NCBI GenBank assembly: GCA_036172225.1
Contig: CM069924.1
Location: 37,811,926-37,875,925, forward strand
DNA length: 64,000 bases
Direction of reading: 5' to 3'
Source: Cryptocoryne crispatula var. balansae
Taxonomy: Eukaryota; Streptophyta; Magnoliopsida; Alismatales; Araceae
Shown: positions 47,491-58,980 of the stretch, in pieces
Numbering within the stretch: the stretch's first letter is position 1
Layout: each line of letters opens with the position of its first letter
The notes under the pieces: model-generated
What the model was told of the DNA's origin: nothing
The model's input: the letters and a program-made list of their open reading frames with translations, nothing else
Databases searched by the model: none
Translations under genes and position numbers: made by a program

Positions 47491-48145
47491 CAATATGAAA
47501 TTATAACCTCAATAGTTAATAACTATAAAAAATAATTTATGTAATTTTTTTTACTCTTAAGACAAATTTTTAGATAATGGTTTACAAGTATTTAAATGAA
47601 TAAAAATATTTAAAAATAAATTATAAATAACTAAAAACGATTTATGCGTTCAAGAAAAGACGAAATACACACGACCAAGCAGTTGATTATGTTTTTTTTA
47701 TTTTTTAAAAAAGCTAATTCATACAAAAAAAAATTCATTAATTTTGATTTTACATGGATCCAAATGGACTCGAGTGTTTTACGGAAGTTATTACTACAAA
47801 CTACAAAGTACAAACTCGCCAACTCTAGTTTTACAATATAAGGGGGAAACTAGCGTTGGAAAGCAGCAAAGAATCCCACATTTCAAGCAGAAATGACATA
47901 GCGCTAACAAAGGGAGTCGACCAGCCAGCTCATTGAACGGTGCAACACCATGGTTTCTGACGAATGGGAGGGGAAACGTAGGGGCTATATTGATTATTCC
48001 GCCAAAATAGAGGATAATAATAACTCAGAAATGATAAAAACCTGACGCAAGGTTGAAGCACAAATTTTAAGACAATGTTCAATTTTAATGCCTTCGATAC
48101 TTTACCGTAGAGTTTACAGAAATTTCAAGGCAAACATGAAAAAGC

Positions 48146-49300
48146 TTAGGCAACGCTGACTGCCTGAGGAATAGCTTCCTTCTGCGTCTTACACCTACAA
48201 AACCAGTTCAATGCACTCCCCATAAGATAGCGGGAGAAAAGAATGACAGTAACTAAAACTGAAGAAACTTGATATCACTTTTCAAGTTTTGAGGACGAAT
48301 ACTTATCAATTTTCATATTCAAGTGGGGGGGAATGGGGATTGAACCGAAGCAATCTGTCTGGCATTGAACTGGAAATATGACAAATAGCCTTAGACCTAT
48401 TCTTTAGGCTACTGAAAAATGGACTTAAATGAAAGGGGAATCATCAATAAATGCATTTTGTATAGCCAGGATAAATACTGCCTTTGCCTTGGTATTAGTC
48501 TGCCTTCTGCTCATCTCATTGATTTACATATTTTCCCACGCTTTGATACATAAATCATGAACCTTCGAGGATCATCTTCCAAAATAACCGTTAAAGTGAA
48601 AACTAAAATAAGCCAAGCCAACAAATATGGTTTCAAACTTGCTCATCTATATTCAAATTTCAAATCGAGCTACAGCTATGCTCGAGTTTTACTGAGTACC
48701 AAAAGTGATTGCTCAAGTTAGGCTCATTTAATTACTCACAACTTTGAATTCTTGATAACAATTTTAATGAGTCAAAGTGAGTAAATAGGCTTGACTATAA
48801 TTATGAATTTTAAAACTCAAGTAATTACGAAAATAAAAAATGTATTTAGCTAAGCACCTGATTAATAGCCTTAAAAGAAAACCAGAGCATCTGATTCGAG
48901 CAGAGATCTGGGACTTAGGCAAGACAGCAAGGCTACTCTATCTTTCATCTGCTTAACATCCAGATATGTGAAGAGGGTCAAGATTTCAGAGGTCGATGTT
49001 GTGCAGAGCACACAAGTTTGGATACAGGGGTGATAGCTGATAAGCCCAACGCTGTAGACAAACAAAGTTCTAGAAAGAAGAAATATATCAGAAAATAAGT
49101 ATAGAGTTAGATGGGCAAGATATGTATAATTCCAAGTCCTGAGAACAGCAGGTACCTTGGAGATCTGTGCAAATGAACTAGATGGATATGATGCTGAAAA
49201 CCAAGTCCCAAAGGCGATACAGGCAACCGAAAACATGGGCAACACTGGCACAATAATTAGGCAGATAATTATGCTGATGAAATCTTTAAGGACTACCATG
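48146..49300 (-). other. Candidate exons of a small membrane protein, or a gene relic
   Basis: A reverse-strand block at 49290-49156 with plausible splice sites encodes LKDFISIIICLIIVPVLP and FSVACIAFGTWFSAS, two hydrophobic spans. A possible last exon at 48194-48146 ends QKEAIPQAVSVA and TAA after an acceptor-like TTTTGTAG. I could not connect the two, find a start, or recognise the family. A 180-codon open frame covers 49413-48871, but most of it reads through likely intron. Treat as a lead only. Confidence 0.3.
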
Positions 49301-49575
49301 GAAAGAAAGATCCAGAGCAGATGGAGAAAGCAAGGTGGCAGTAAAACCAGAAGAACAGAGAGAGGTATCAAAAAAGAAGAGATTGTACACCGGTTTGAGT
49401 CTGGTTCGATCAATTGTTGATAAATTTTGATTAGCTTTACTTGCTTTCAGCATTATATTTCAGTTTTAGCCGCTTTTGTCCTGCATCTGTTCTGCATCAA
49501 CAGCTGGCACAACAACATCATCAGCTAACAGCAGCTGTTATGATGGCTGGTCTTGTGGGGTGAAACTTCTCTTTG

Positions 49576-49730
49576 CCGGCCGGCTGTAGCCCGGTTGGCA
49601 TCTCCCCTCATCCCGGTGTGCGGGGGGTTGGGTTCGAGGGCCGCTGGAGCCCGACTCCCCCCCCCCCGGGAGCTCGATCCCTCGTCGCCACGCAGCGCGG
49701 CATGAAGTTTCGTACCAAAAAAAAAACAAA
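49576..49730 (+). mobile_element. SINE (tRNA-type promoter) with 14-bp target duplication
   Basis: The 155-bp insertion carries an A-box-like 'tgtagcccggttggc' near 49584 and a B-box-like 'gggttcgaggg' near 49630, the internal RNA polymerase III promoter pair. It ends in an A-rich tail, 'aaaaaaaaaacaaa'. It is flanked by exact repeats gaaacttctctttg at 49562-49575 and 49731-49744. The body is GC-rich, unlike its surroundings. It is not a tRNA gene, since no cloverleaf can be folded around the boxes. Confidence 0.9.
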
Positions 49731-49744
49731 GAAACTTCTCTTTG

Positions 49745-50160
49745 TCAGGTGAGGAAGATGGGTGGCCTCCAACAAGGGTGCTCTTGCTGACAGATTGTCA
49801 TCCAAATGAGCAGCAGCAATGGTTCCTGAAGGAGCAGAAGATAGAAGAGCTGATGGAAACGAAGATCCAGGAGAAGAGGAAGGTGGACACAGATGCTCTC
49901 TGTTAGAATAGGGAAAGGTGAGACTGTGTGTGGAGAGAGAGAGAGAGAGAAGAAAGAAACAACATGATGCACAAAAGAATTCTAATCTATTTCATTGCAT
50001 ATGTTCCAGTTTTCATAAAATTCAAGAGAAAATCCACCTCTAGAAAAGAATCATCCTTATATGTCAAGTGAAATTTATTTAATCTGTAACAACTTATAAG
50101 AATGCACTAAATTTCAAGAAAAAAGATGTTGAACGTTAATATCAGCCTGCTCCCTCACAT
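49745..50160. other. Spacer with (GA)n tract
   Basis: A reverse-strand Ser/Pro/Leu-rich open stretch at 49980-49745 could be an exon, but has no recognisable domain. (GA)n at about 49932-49950. Confidence 0.35.
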
Positions 50161-50610
50161 GGATTACGGAATCAGTAGAATTAAATTGGAATCGGCCGAT
50201 TCCGGAACCGGATCAGCTGGTCTTGATCCAATTACCACCTAGACGATCGATCTAGAATTGATTCCCGGCAGAATCGGTCTGGATCAGTAGAATAGACCAA
50301 GAACATAGGAATCGAATTGGAATCGGTCAATTCTGTCGATTCCACCAGGAGGACTTCAGTCCCAGGCCCAAATCAATTTCGGGACTGATTTGAACTCAAT
50401 ATTGATCCAATATCGGCCCAATAAGGGGAAATCAACTCCTAATTGGTTGGGAACCCCATTCGCACCCCAAAACCCCTAGGGTACCATCACCAACAGCGAT
50501 CATCGGTGATTCTTCGATGATTCAAAATCGATTTATGATGATTCTGATGATTTTACATCGATTTACGGTGATTCTCCGTAGATCCTCCAATGATTTGTAG
50601 CAATTCTCTG
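50161..50610. repeat. Repeat rich in 'gaatcggccgattcc', MITE-like
   Basis: It begins near 'catggattacggaatcag' and contains 'ggaatcggccgattccgg', matching the sub-terminal words of the MITE at 60496-60902. It continues with a run of 'tgatgattc/gattctccg' repeats to about 50610. The right end was not identified, so the copy is degenerate or truncated. Confidence 0.55.
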
Positions 50611-51722
50611 TGGATCTCCAACGATAGTCGGCAATCCTCTTGTGGTTCCTCCTACTCCCTCCTCTGTATTCCCCCCTCCCACCCTACCCCCTTTACTCGG
50701 CTGTGGTCACCCAAAGGTGATTGTTCCAACAGCCCCTCGGAGGCTTACTTTTTCTTTCCGGTGGTTGGGACACTTCTAGTTCCCTCCCCTTTTAACTTTC
50801 TTTAAATGATTAAGTTAACATATTAATTTTTATTAATGTTTGTAGATCAAGAATAAGAAGCAATAGCCAAGCAAGGAGGTAGTGATGTTACACGTGACAT
50901 CAGGTGGAAATATAACTTTTTGGTGAATTTGATAAGAAAAAAAGATAATATAAGTGGTGTGGTAAACAAATGAACTGGGGAGTCTTCCACTACACATTAG
51001 TGGGGTAAGTGAAAATGTCAAAAAACGGTGGCAAGGTGCACATGGAAAACAGTGACTCTATGAGGACAAACCTCATAGGAAGAGTCTCACGGAAAGAAAA
51101 TTTGCATGGAATAGAGAAAATAGTTGTATCAGGAGTTTTTAGAAAGAAGGGATAACAAACTTAATCAAAAAGATAGGGGGAAAGGACGAACACAAGAGGT
51201 TGAGACATCAACTGAGTATGATGAAGACAAAAGTTTGAAACGAGCATTTCATGAAAACAAATAATCACAAAGAAAAGATGAAGAGAGGATAAGAGGGGCA
51301 GGAGGCTTTGGAGCAGGAGAGTTGAGATATTTTCAGTCCCAGTCGACCCGACCCACAACACACACCCACTAAAAATATGAGAGTAGGAGAAGGAACATTT
51401 TGTCGATCAGCTTCGACGCGACCAGCACCCGGTGAGGATGCTCATATGTTCAAAAGACAATGACTCGCAAAAAACCATAAGAAAAAGTGACCACTTCAGC
51501 CGCAAAGTGAACAATAAAACATATTTACAAGTGGTTCTTACACGTAGGTAACGATATGTCATCAATCATTGATCATCTCAGGCATTTGCAATATTTATTT
51601 TTCTTCAGTGGGTCAATAATAATTATTTTCATATGTATTAAATGTAGGCATTCCAGCACATGTCGCCACTAGTCCTTACTTTCAAATCATGGTAGATACA
51701 ATTAGGAAGGCTAGATTGGGAT
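50611..51722. other. Intergenic spacer
   Basis: No gene recognised. ORFs at 50590-51361 lack domains. Confidence 0.5.
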
Positions 51723-52107
51723 CTATGTTATTCGAAGTGTGTGGCACCCGAGGCGAAGGCACCTAGCTCCTCGCCTTTGGTGCCTAAGACATTTATTATT
51801 ATTTAATTATTTTTATTTTAATAATACATATATCTAATATAAATAGTTGAACACAAATCTAAAACATGCTTGTAAAATTAAAATAATTACATCATTTTAA
51901 TAACTATGTATTGTAGTCATAAATAAATAAAGTTATAACAATAAAAGAAGGTTAATAGAGGTGGTGAAGTTAAAGAAATGGATCCGGTCTTAACGGATCC
52001 GTTTGGCTTAGGTGGGCGAGGCATTTCCTAGTGAGGCGAGGCATTTTGTTAGCGCCTCGCATCACCTCCTAGGTAGTTGAGTTGAGGCGAACGCCTCTAA
52101 CAACATA
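51723..52107. mobile_element. Element with 'gaggcg' inverted ends
   Basis: The left end 'ctatgttattcgaagtg...gaggcgaagg' pairs loosely with the right end 'gaggcgaacgcctctaacaacatag'. The AT-rich middle resembles other members of the 'aggcg' group (9587-10191, 37451-38064). No target duplication was found. Confidence 0.5.
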
Positions 52108-52109
52108 GA

Positions 52110-53440
52110 CAAGGTCCCAATCAGATGGTATATTTACAACGATGGCCTAGATGGGTGCATAGTGATGTGTGACGGGTGTACACTACCTGGTCCTACTAGA
52201 TTTGTTAACCATGTTTATTGTCTTGAAGAGTTTGCACTGGCATAGACATGCACTTGTCCGGTTCATCCATCGGCCGAGTATATTTCCTACATGACTGACC
52301 TACATAAAATGATAGATCGATTGAAAATCTATGCATAAATGGAGCATCTGATAATGGACAAGCATTTTTTAAAGCAAATTTAATACTAATTGTCCATCAT
52401 AGAAACTTGTACAAGTGTTGAGATTAGAGAACTCAGATAAGAGGAACTAGATAGGAAACTTATACGACGTCATGGACAAAGCAAAGAAGAAAAAAAGAGA
52501 AGTATCATAAAGGTTATAAGAAGTGGCAGAAGATAATAAAAGAAAGGTGGGATAAGACACTACACCATGATATGCATGGTGCAGGTAATTCTTAATATCG
52601 TTAATTTAATCATTGTAAGCAATCATAAATGTATACTCTTATGTCTTATTGTGTTGATGTAAGATATTTTTTGAAACCCCGGAAACAATTTGGAGAAGAA
52701 GTAATAATCAAGAAGTCATGAGAGAGACTTTATCAATCATACAATGCCTTTCAAGAACTCAACAAACAAAGTAAAAATTGAGTTAGAAGTATATGAGAAT
52801 TGTTATTCTTTTTTTATATATGTAATCACTAGTTATTTGTGTTCTCTCTTTTTTGAGATGCAATCCTATTGAATGAGGGTTGAAGTTTACTTAGATCTAG
52901 ATCTAACGTACTCATTTGACAAGGTTGATCCTGGTATGTTGGAACATGTCACTATTTAATGACCTTTCAATATTTTGATATTTATTGTAGGAGTAACATC
53001 ATTGCCTATTTTTCTTTTTTTGCAGCTAAGTGGTGGGTACAGATCAACACAAAAAGTGAATAGAATCAACTTGCTACTATTGTGAGTCGAATTTTGAGTC
53101 AGAGCACAAGTTCCTCCTAATAAAAGAGAAACTGTAGTACATTTAGCCTTTATTCACACAACAAGAACAAATAAGCTAACATCTGATTGGTTGCAGAAAC
53201 TTGTGTTCTGTTATTACAACATGCGGTTGAGAATAAAGAATGTCAAAAACCACCAGAAAAATTCAGAACAAAGATTCACAAGATTTGCAAGTGGAGCACA
53301 TGAAGAAAAAGCCGAAGCACAAGCACATTTTGACGTCAAAAGATCGTACATGGGCTGAAAGGGAGTTTGATGAAGTTGAGGTTGAAGATGACCATATGCA
53401 AATTGAAGTCACTACTACTCCACCTTCGGTCCCAACTTAG
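52110..53440 (+). pseudogene. Decayed hAT transposase, second lineage
   Basis: The forward strand reads CIVMCDGCTLPGPTRFVNHVYC (52155-52220), then KKWQKIIKERWDKTLHHDMHGAG (52523-52585) ending at a GT donor. Next comes YFLKPRKQFGEEV (about 52667), then AKWWVQ, IVSRILSQSTSSS and KRNCSTFSLYSHNKNK (53030-53180). The order and an exon junction match the hAT transposase at 33846-30500, including the split after 'HxAG'. Much of the DUF659 core is deleted between the first two blocks, and stops interrupt the rest. The tail EREFDEVEVEDDHMQIEV (53240-53440) is still open. Confidence 0.78.
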
Positions 53441-53979
53441 CCTCAGTTCCAACCCCATCCTTAGCTCCAGCTACAACCAACTCCCACGAGAACAAAGAAC
53501 ATAGCAAGAAGATTAGGACATTTTTCGTAGTTGAAAAAAGTACATCGATGCGACATAAGGTTTAGAAGTTCTCCATCCCAAGTAAGATAATCAGCAAAGA
53601 AAAGAAAGTTGGAAATCATAAGAAGACTTGTTAGTCCAACCGATAGTACACAAGCACCCTCCTTAGATAACAATGAAGACGAATTTATTCTGCCAACTCA
53701 ATAGCAAAATGTAGGAGGTTCAAGTGGAGGTGGAGGTGAAGGAGAAAGAGGATCTTCTAGTAGTGCACACATCAATAGGGTAAGGGCCGATGATTTGAAT
53801 TAGAGATAACATTCCACCGGGAGAAGCCAGCGCTAGAATCATGGAATTTTTTTATCTGTATGCCGCAGCCAATTATTCAGGACTCTCCTCCTTAATTCAG
53901 CCATATATTCTAGTCATATCTCTAGAATACGACAATATGAAATACTATTCTTAGATAGTTGATTCCTTATTTTTATATG
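53441..53979. other. Spacer after the hAT relic
   Basis: Possibly contains further 3' sequence of the decayed hAT element ('ggaggttcaagtggaggtggaggtgaagg' at about 53711). Nothing else recognised. Confidence 0.4.
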
Positions 53980-53987
53980 AATACGGG

Positions 53988-54647
53988 TAGGGGTGAGCAC
54001 GGGTCTGTTTGGACTGGGTTGAAGTCAAAAATTTTCAACCCGAACCAAACCGAGAACACCTCCCGACCCGAACCAAACCAATCCAATGTATTTCGGGTTG
54101 GTTCAAGTTAAACTGATTAAACCCATTAATTAATAATTTATATTAATAAACAATCCTCAAAACATTGTCATCAACTAAAATTTTAATTTGCTAACTTTAA
54201 TGAAGTATCCAACCTGCTTTTGACAGGTTACCTTCATCATGCGTGAGTAAACAATGTGCATTGCCTCTCCTTTTAAAGACTTCTTTGAAGGTAGAAACAT
54301 GTGAATAGCCGATATAGAACAAAAGGAGTGAGGTTGGAGTTTGAAAAAGTTGTCTTTTTGCTTTTGTCCCACATCGGACCATGCAGGGGCCTTTCGCTCT
54401 TTATATACCCTATTTTTCACCCCCCTCACAACGTGTTACACACCTGCATCTACATGACCGTTGGCCCATGACCGCTGGCCCACTTGGAGTAGGTAGTTAA
54501 TCGGTTTTCGGTTTGGGTCGGGTTTAGTCAGTTTAAAATTTTTTGAAACCGATTAAACCGAATCCCAATGCCAACCCGACCCAACCCGATGTTTTCGGTT
54601 TGGATCGATTCGGGTTCTCGAGTTGAACAGAATAATGCTCACCCCTA
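53988..54647. mobile_element. hAT-type MITE, family 'TAGGGGTGAGCA'
   Basis: The 660-bp element has perfect 12-bp inverted ends, TAGGGGTGAGCA...TGCTCACCCCTA. Flanking 8-mers aatacggg (53980-53987) and aatatggg (54648-54655) match at 7 of 8. The sub-ends are rich in 'aacccgaaccaaacc' and its complement. The middle (54170-54480) is unrelated to the ends and looks like captured host sequence. Confidence 0.88.
54366..54407 (+). promoter_or_regulatory. snRNA-type promoter pair (USE plus TATA) inside a MITE
   Basis: gtcccacatcg at 54366-54376 matches the plant snRNA upstream sequence element RTCCCACATCG exactly. A TATA box (tttatata) starts at 54400, leaving 23 nt between them, the three-helical-turn spacing of RNA polymerase III type snRNA genes such as U6. 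No known snRNA sequence follows at the expected start near 54430. The word also occurs as a dispersed repeat in plants, so function is uncertain. Confidence 0.5.
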
Positions 54648-54655
54648 AATATGGG

Positions 54656-55770
54656 TCAATCATGACAAACAACGCTTAGTGGACCATCAAAGAGTATATA
54701 GAGAATGATGAGAATGAAGGCCAAGTCCATAAATATAAGTGAAAGAATGATACAATATTTTATTACATGTCAATATAACATTTGTATCGTGTTACATATG
54801 TCTAATGGAATGATCATTGCTATTAAACTACATCTACTTGTCTTAAAATCTCTTATAATGACATGAAAGTGTGTTAGATAAGTGATTTTTATTTTTAACA
54901 ATTTTTAGAGATATCCTATTTTTAGGATTTTTATGAATTTTTTACGACTAAAAAGTACAAAAAATGGCCGATCCAAACCAATGCTAGATCGGTTTTCGAC
55001 AAAAAAATCAACTGATTCCAACCGATCCAATCAGTACCCACCAATTTGAGTACCGATTTTTATCTAGCAATCATTGTTCCCTCATCATAAATTATACACT
55101 AGCTAACTCCAACATATGCTTTATGCCTCCCCGCAGCGCTTCCCAGCAGCAAGAATCTTTGGAACACCCAAATCACATAATGATTGTAGAATGTTGTTGA
55201 CCCTAAAAATTTCAGAAAATTAGTAGGACAGATTTTGAATGCATGTCAAAACATAAGCATGGCCTATTAAGTTGCAGATTCCCTCAATTGCTGATAGGAT
55301 TTGCAAATTGCGATCCCATCTAAACAGGTAAGTAGGTCTGGAATCTGGACCATCTTGGACCTGCAGGGCCCATCTTCCCACCCAGCAGGGAGGGGAAAAC
55401 GGCACCTTCTCCTCCATCACCCTCTGCTGCAGCCCGCAGCCACCTCCAGTACCCTCTGTTTCACCTCTATCAGATCTTGGCAGCCTACTGAAACCGATAA
55501 TCTCATGAGATCTTTGTGAGATGGAAAACCATGGTACAGATCACACTTTCAAGAGGTTAGAATTTCTCAAGGACCCATTAAAACTCCAACACCATACAGA
55601 AAGCAGGGAACCACGCTTGCTTGAAGCTCCATGAAGATAATCTCACATCTGAAGTATAGTGGGATTATGATTTTCATTTGTTTTCTTTGATGGATTGAAA
55701 AAGTTATTTATGTCTAATCCGACCAGGGTCCTTTTTCAGATGCTCTACTATCACCTTGAGGTAGCCACTC
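54656..55770. other. Intergenic spacer
   Basis: No gene recognised. 54960-55075 carries 'gatcggttttcg' and 'aaccgatccaatcag' words of the dispersed GATC-rich family. Confidence 0.5.
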
Positions 55771-58700
55771 TGTTGAAACCTCAATTTTTTTTCTCTTTTT
55801 TAGATAATTATTTTCCTTTGGGCTAGTATTGACTACTATGAAGATACGTGGTATTCATAGGAGTATTAGCTAATTTGGTGTAGTATTATTTTATAGGAAC
55901 ACCGATGGTTTCACAGATTTGCTAAGTGTCGATATGGGTATCACACATCACATAAATGATTTGAACCACAAATTTGATTTGTAAGATTTTCTAAGTTCTT
56001 TGAAAATAAATTTGGACCTCTCTTCACCGTACTTAGCAATATTCCGGTGTTAATTACATCGAGTAAACACTCGAAAACCCTTGATTAACTATCACAGTAA
56101 TCTGTTGAACTGAAGTCATTCATCCACATAAACACGAAGCTGGAAGAGATCTCCATGGCCTTATGAGATGAAATTTGATTGAACTTAATTCAAACTTTTA
56201 GTTTTGGTTCATTGATTTTTTGTTTGAGATTTGATTTGATTTGTTTGTCTTTAGTCATTTGTTGACTTAGACAATTTTTGAGTTGATCTCTTTTTTATTT
56301 ATAGGAATTGATTTTCTATTTTTTATATGTTGGTTAGCATTTTTTTATTTAAGTAGATTTCTTATTATTATTAAGATTTGTTCTTAATAATATTGATCAC
56401 TTAAATTTTTCATGATTGATTTTAATCCAACTTAACATATTTTTATAGTCATTGGTTGACATTTTTATGCATTATTTAATGACATAATTTTGGTTGGATT
56501 ATGTTAACATTTTATTAACATTTTAAACATTTATTTGATTTGGACTTTGTTATGCACACTTATTTAATTAAGCAGTATTATCCGTTTGGTTTGATTTAAT
56601 TTTTTGGTTAAGTCGGATTCGAACTTAACATGCGTGGTTATTTTTTATGCCTGATTTTATGACATGGATTTAATTTGATTATGATGGCATTTTAGTTAAT
56701 AAATAAGTCATTATTTGATTTGATTTAATCAAATTTGATTAAATTTGAATTATTTAAATGACTTATTTAATTTTTTTATCCACTTTTTTAAAGTCCATGG
56801 GGATTTGATGTCATTTTTTGAAGTAACATATCAATCGAACTTAAATACTATTTCATGTCGATTTGAGGACATAGAAGTACAATAAATGAGAGGGCATTCG
56901 AGCATTTTCTCCTCACTACATGTCAGAGTTTAGTCAGTTTGGCCAGCATTTCGACTTTACCGATCTGGGATTCTCTTTTTGAGTTCCCGTTCGGTTTGAC
57001 CAACATTTCAGCTTTACCGATCTAGGTTTCAGCTTTTCCGGCATTTTGGATTTGCCGAACTTGATTTTCTTCGCATGTCCAAGAATGACTTAATTGCATT
57101 TGATATGCGTCATTTCTAGAGCATGTTCGATCTTGCTGGCATTTTGGCTTTACCGATCTGGGTTTCAACTTTTCCGACATTTCAACTTTACCAAACCAAA
57201 TTTTCTTCATATATCAAGAAGGGCTTTACCGATCTGGGTTTCAGCTTTTCCGGCATTTCGACTTTACCGAACTAGATTTTCTTCATATATCTAAGAATGG
57301 CTTGATTGCATTTGATATGTGACATTTCTGTAACTTGTTCGGTTTTGTCGACATTTTAGCTTTACCGATCTAGGTTTCAACTTTTCGGGCATTTCGGTTT
57401 TACCGAACTAGATTGTCTTCATATATCCAAGAATGGTTTGATTGCATTTGATATGCAATATTTTTGGAGCTTGTTCGGTTTTGTCGACATTTCAGCTTTA
57501 TCGATCTGGGTTTCGACTTTTCTGACATTTCGGCTTTTACTGAACCATATTTTCTTCATACATCCAAGAATGGCTTGATTGTATTTGATATGCGACATTT
57601 CTGGAGCTTGTTTGGTTTTGCCGACAATTCGACTTTATTGATCTAAGTTTCGACTTTTTCGGCACTTCGACTTTTTACCGAACCAGATTTTCTTCATATA
57701 TCCAAGAATGGCTTGATTGCATTTGATATGCGACATTTTTAGAGTTTGTTTGGTTTTGCCGACATTTCAGCTTTACCAATCTGGCTTTTGACTTTTTTCC
57801 AACATTTTGGCTTTACCAAACCAGATTTCTTTCTGATTGTCAAAGTGGCTTGAGTTCGCATTTTAAATGCAGGCTACTCATTTCCCGTTCAATTTTGCCA
57901 GTATTTTGGCTTTATCTATTTGGGTTTTTCATTTGAATCCTGTTCGGATTGGCCAGCATTTCGACTTATCGATTTGGGTTTTTTTTTTTGAATTCTCGTT
58001 CGATTTAACCGGCATTTCGGCTTTACCGATTTGGATTTTTTCTAAATTTTCGTTCGGTTTGACCCACATTTCGACTTTACCGAATTGGGTTTTCTTTTTG
58101 AATTCTCATTCAGTTTGACCGGCATTTCGACTTTACCAATTTGAATTTTCTTTTGAATTCCCGAGTAACTTAAGTCCGTATTTTTAAATGCGGGCTACTC
58201 GATCCCTCTCACGAAACGAGGTGGGATTCAGATTGATTGGACTTTGAAGGTCGGGCGAAACCCTTACTCCCTTCTCGAATGACCAAAAGCCAATTCGAGG
58301 CGATTAGAACTTTCTTTGAAGGTCGGGCGAAATCCTTCCTTTTTTTCGTATGGCCGGAAGCTAATTCAAAGAGATTGAGACTTACTTTGAAGATCATAAC
58401 TTTTCTCTCCAAAAGTCTCTTCTAAATCCCTTTTTTCTAACCTTCCAACCCCTTGTACGTATAGCACCTCAAGGCCATTTATAGAGATTTTTGGAGGGGT
58501 ATTTTGGTCACTTGGCAGTCCCCACTAAACCCATTTTCACAATAATGGAGGGGGTGACCCGATTCGGGGCGAAATTGCCCCCATTTCTCCCTCCTTTAGT
58601 CCTCTGTTTGACCGGTGGTCAATGTTGGCATAAGGTCACAGGGGGTGACTGGATCTACAGAGTGGGTGCTGGTTCCCCTTTTTCCCCTTTTTGTATCCTT

Positions 58701-58980
58701 TTTTTTTATTTCTTGGGCCCTATTTGACCGGGGTTGGCCAGTTTGACTGGGAGGCGTGCGGGCCCCCCTACGCGTGTGTGAGGAGGCGCGGTCGCAAATT
58801 TTTTTATTTAACCCCCCCCCCGGTTTGACTGGGGCACACCCGGTTTGACCGGGTGGCGGGCGCTCGCCCGCTGCCGCGTGCCACCACGTGTGTGTGCTTG
58901 CCGCGGCTGTGCAATTCGTTTCTTCTTTTTTTGTTTTTACTTTCTTTTTTTTACTGTTCATCCGAGGCATTTTGTCGCTA
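55771..58980 (-). mobile_element. Long LTR, copy C, inverted; 3' end firm, 5' end uncertain
   Basis: Read on the reverse strand, the end at 55771 (...GGTTTCAACA) and the preceding 'gatagttaatcaagggttttcgag' and 'ctcgatgtaattaac' (56050-56090) match the ends of copies A and B. A TATA box on the reverse strand (ctctataaatggc, about 58478-58490) stands where it does in copy A. Between them lie an AT-rich zone and a large tandem array. The other terminus could not be located, and the copy may continue into the GC-rich block to the right. Confidence 0.65.
56940..58160 (-). repeat. Nested tandem repeat (60-bp and about 137-bp periods) in LTR copy C
   Basis: A motif like 'ttcggtttgaccggcatttcggctttaccgat' on the + strand recurs through the region. 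Between about 57096 and 57840 it is built into units of about 137 bp marked by 'gcatttgatatgcgacattt' (57308, 57444, 57581, 57719). From 57880 to 58150 only the 60-bp units occur. The ORFs here reflect the repeat. Confidence 0.9.

Noticed and set aside
49584..49660. tRNA gene suggested by A and B boxes
   Set aside because: No cloverleaf pairing, and a poly(A) tail and target duplication identify a SINE.
54175..54429. 84-codon reverse ORF inside the MITE at 53988-54647
   Set aside because: No domain. It overlaps the USE/TATA pair and has no supporting context.
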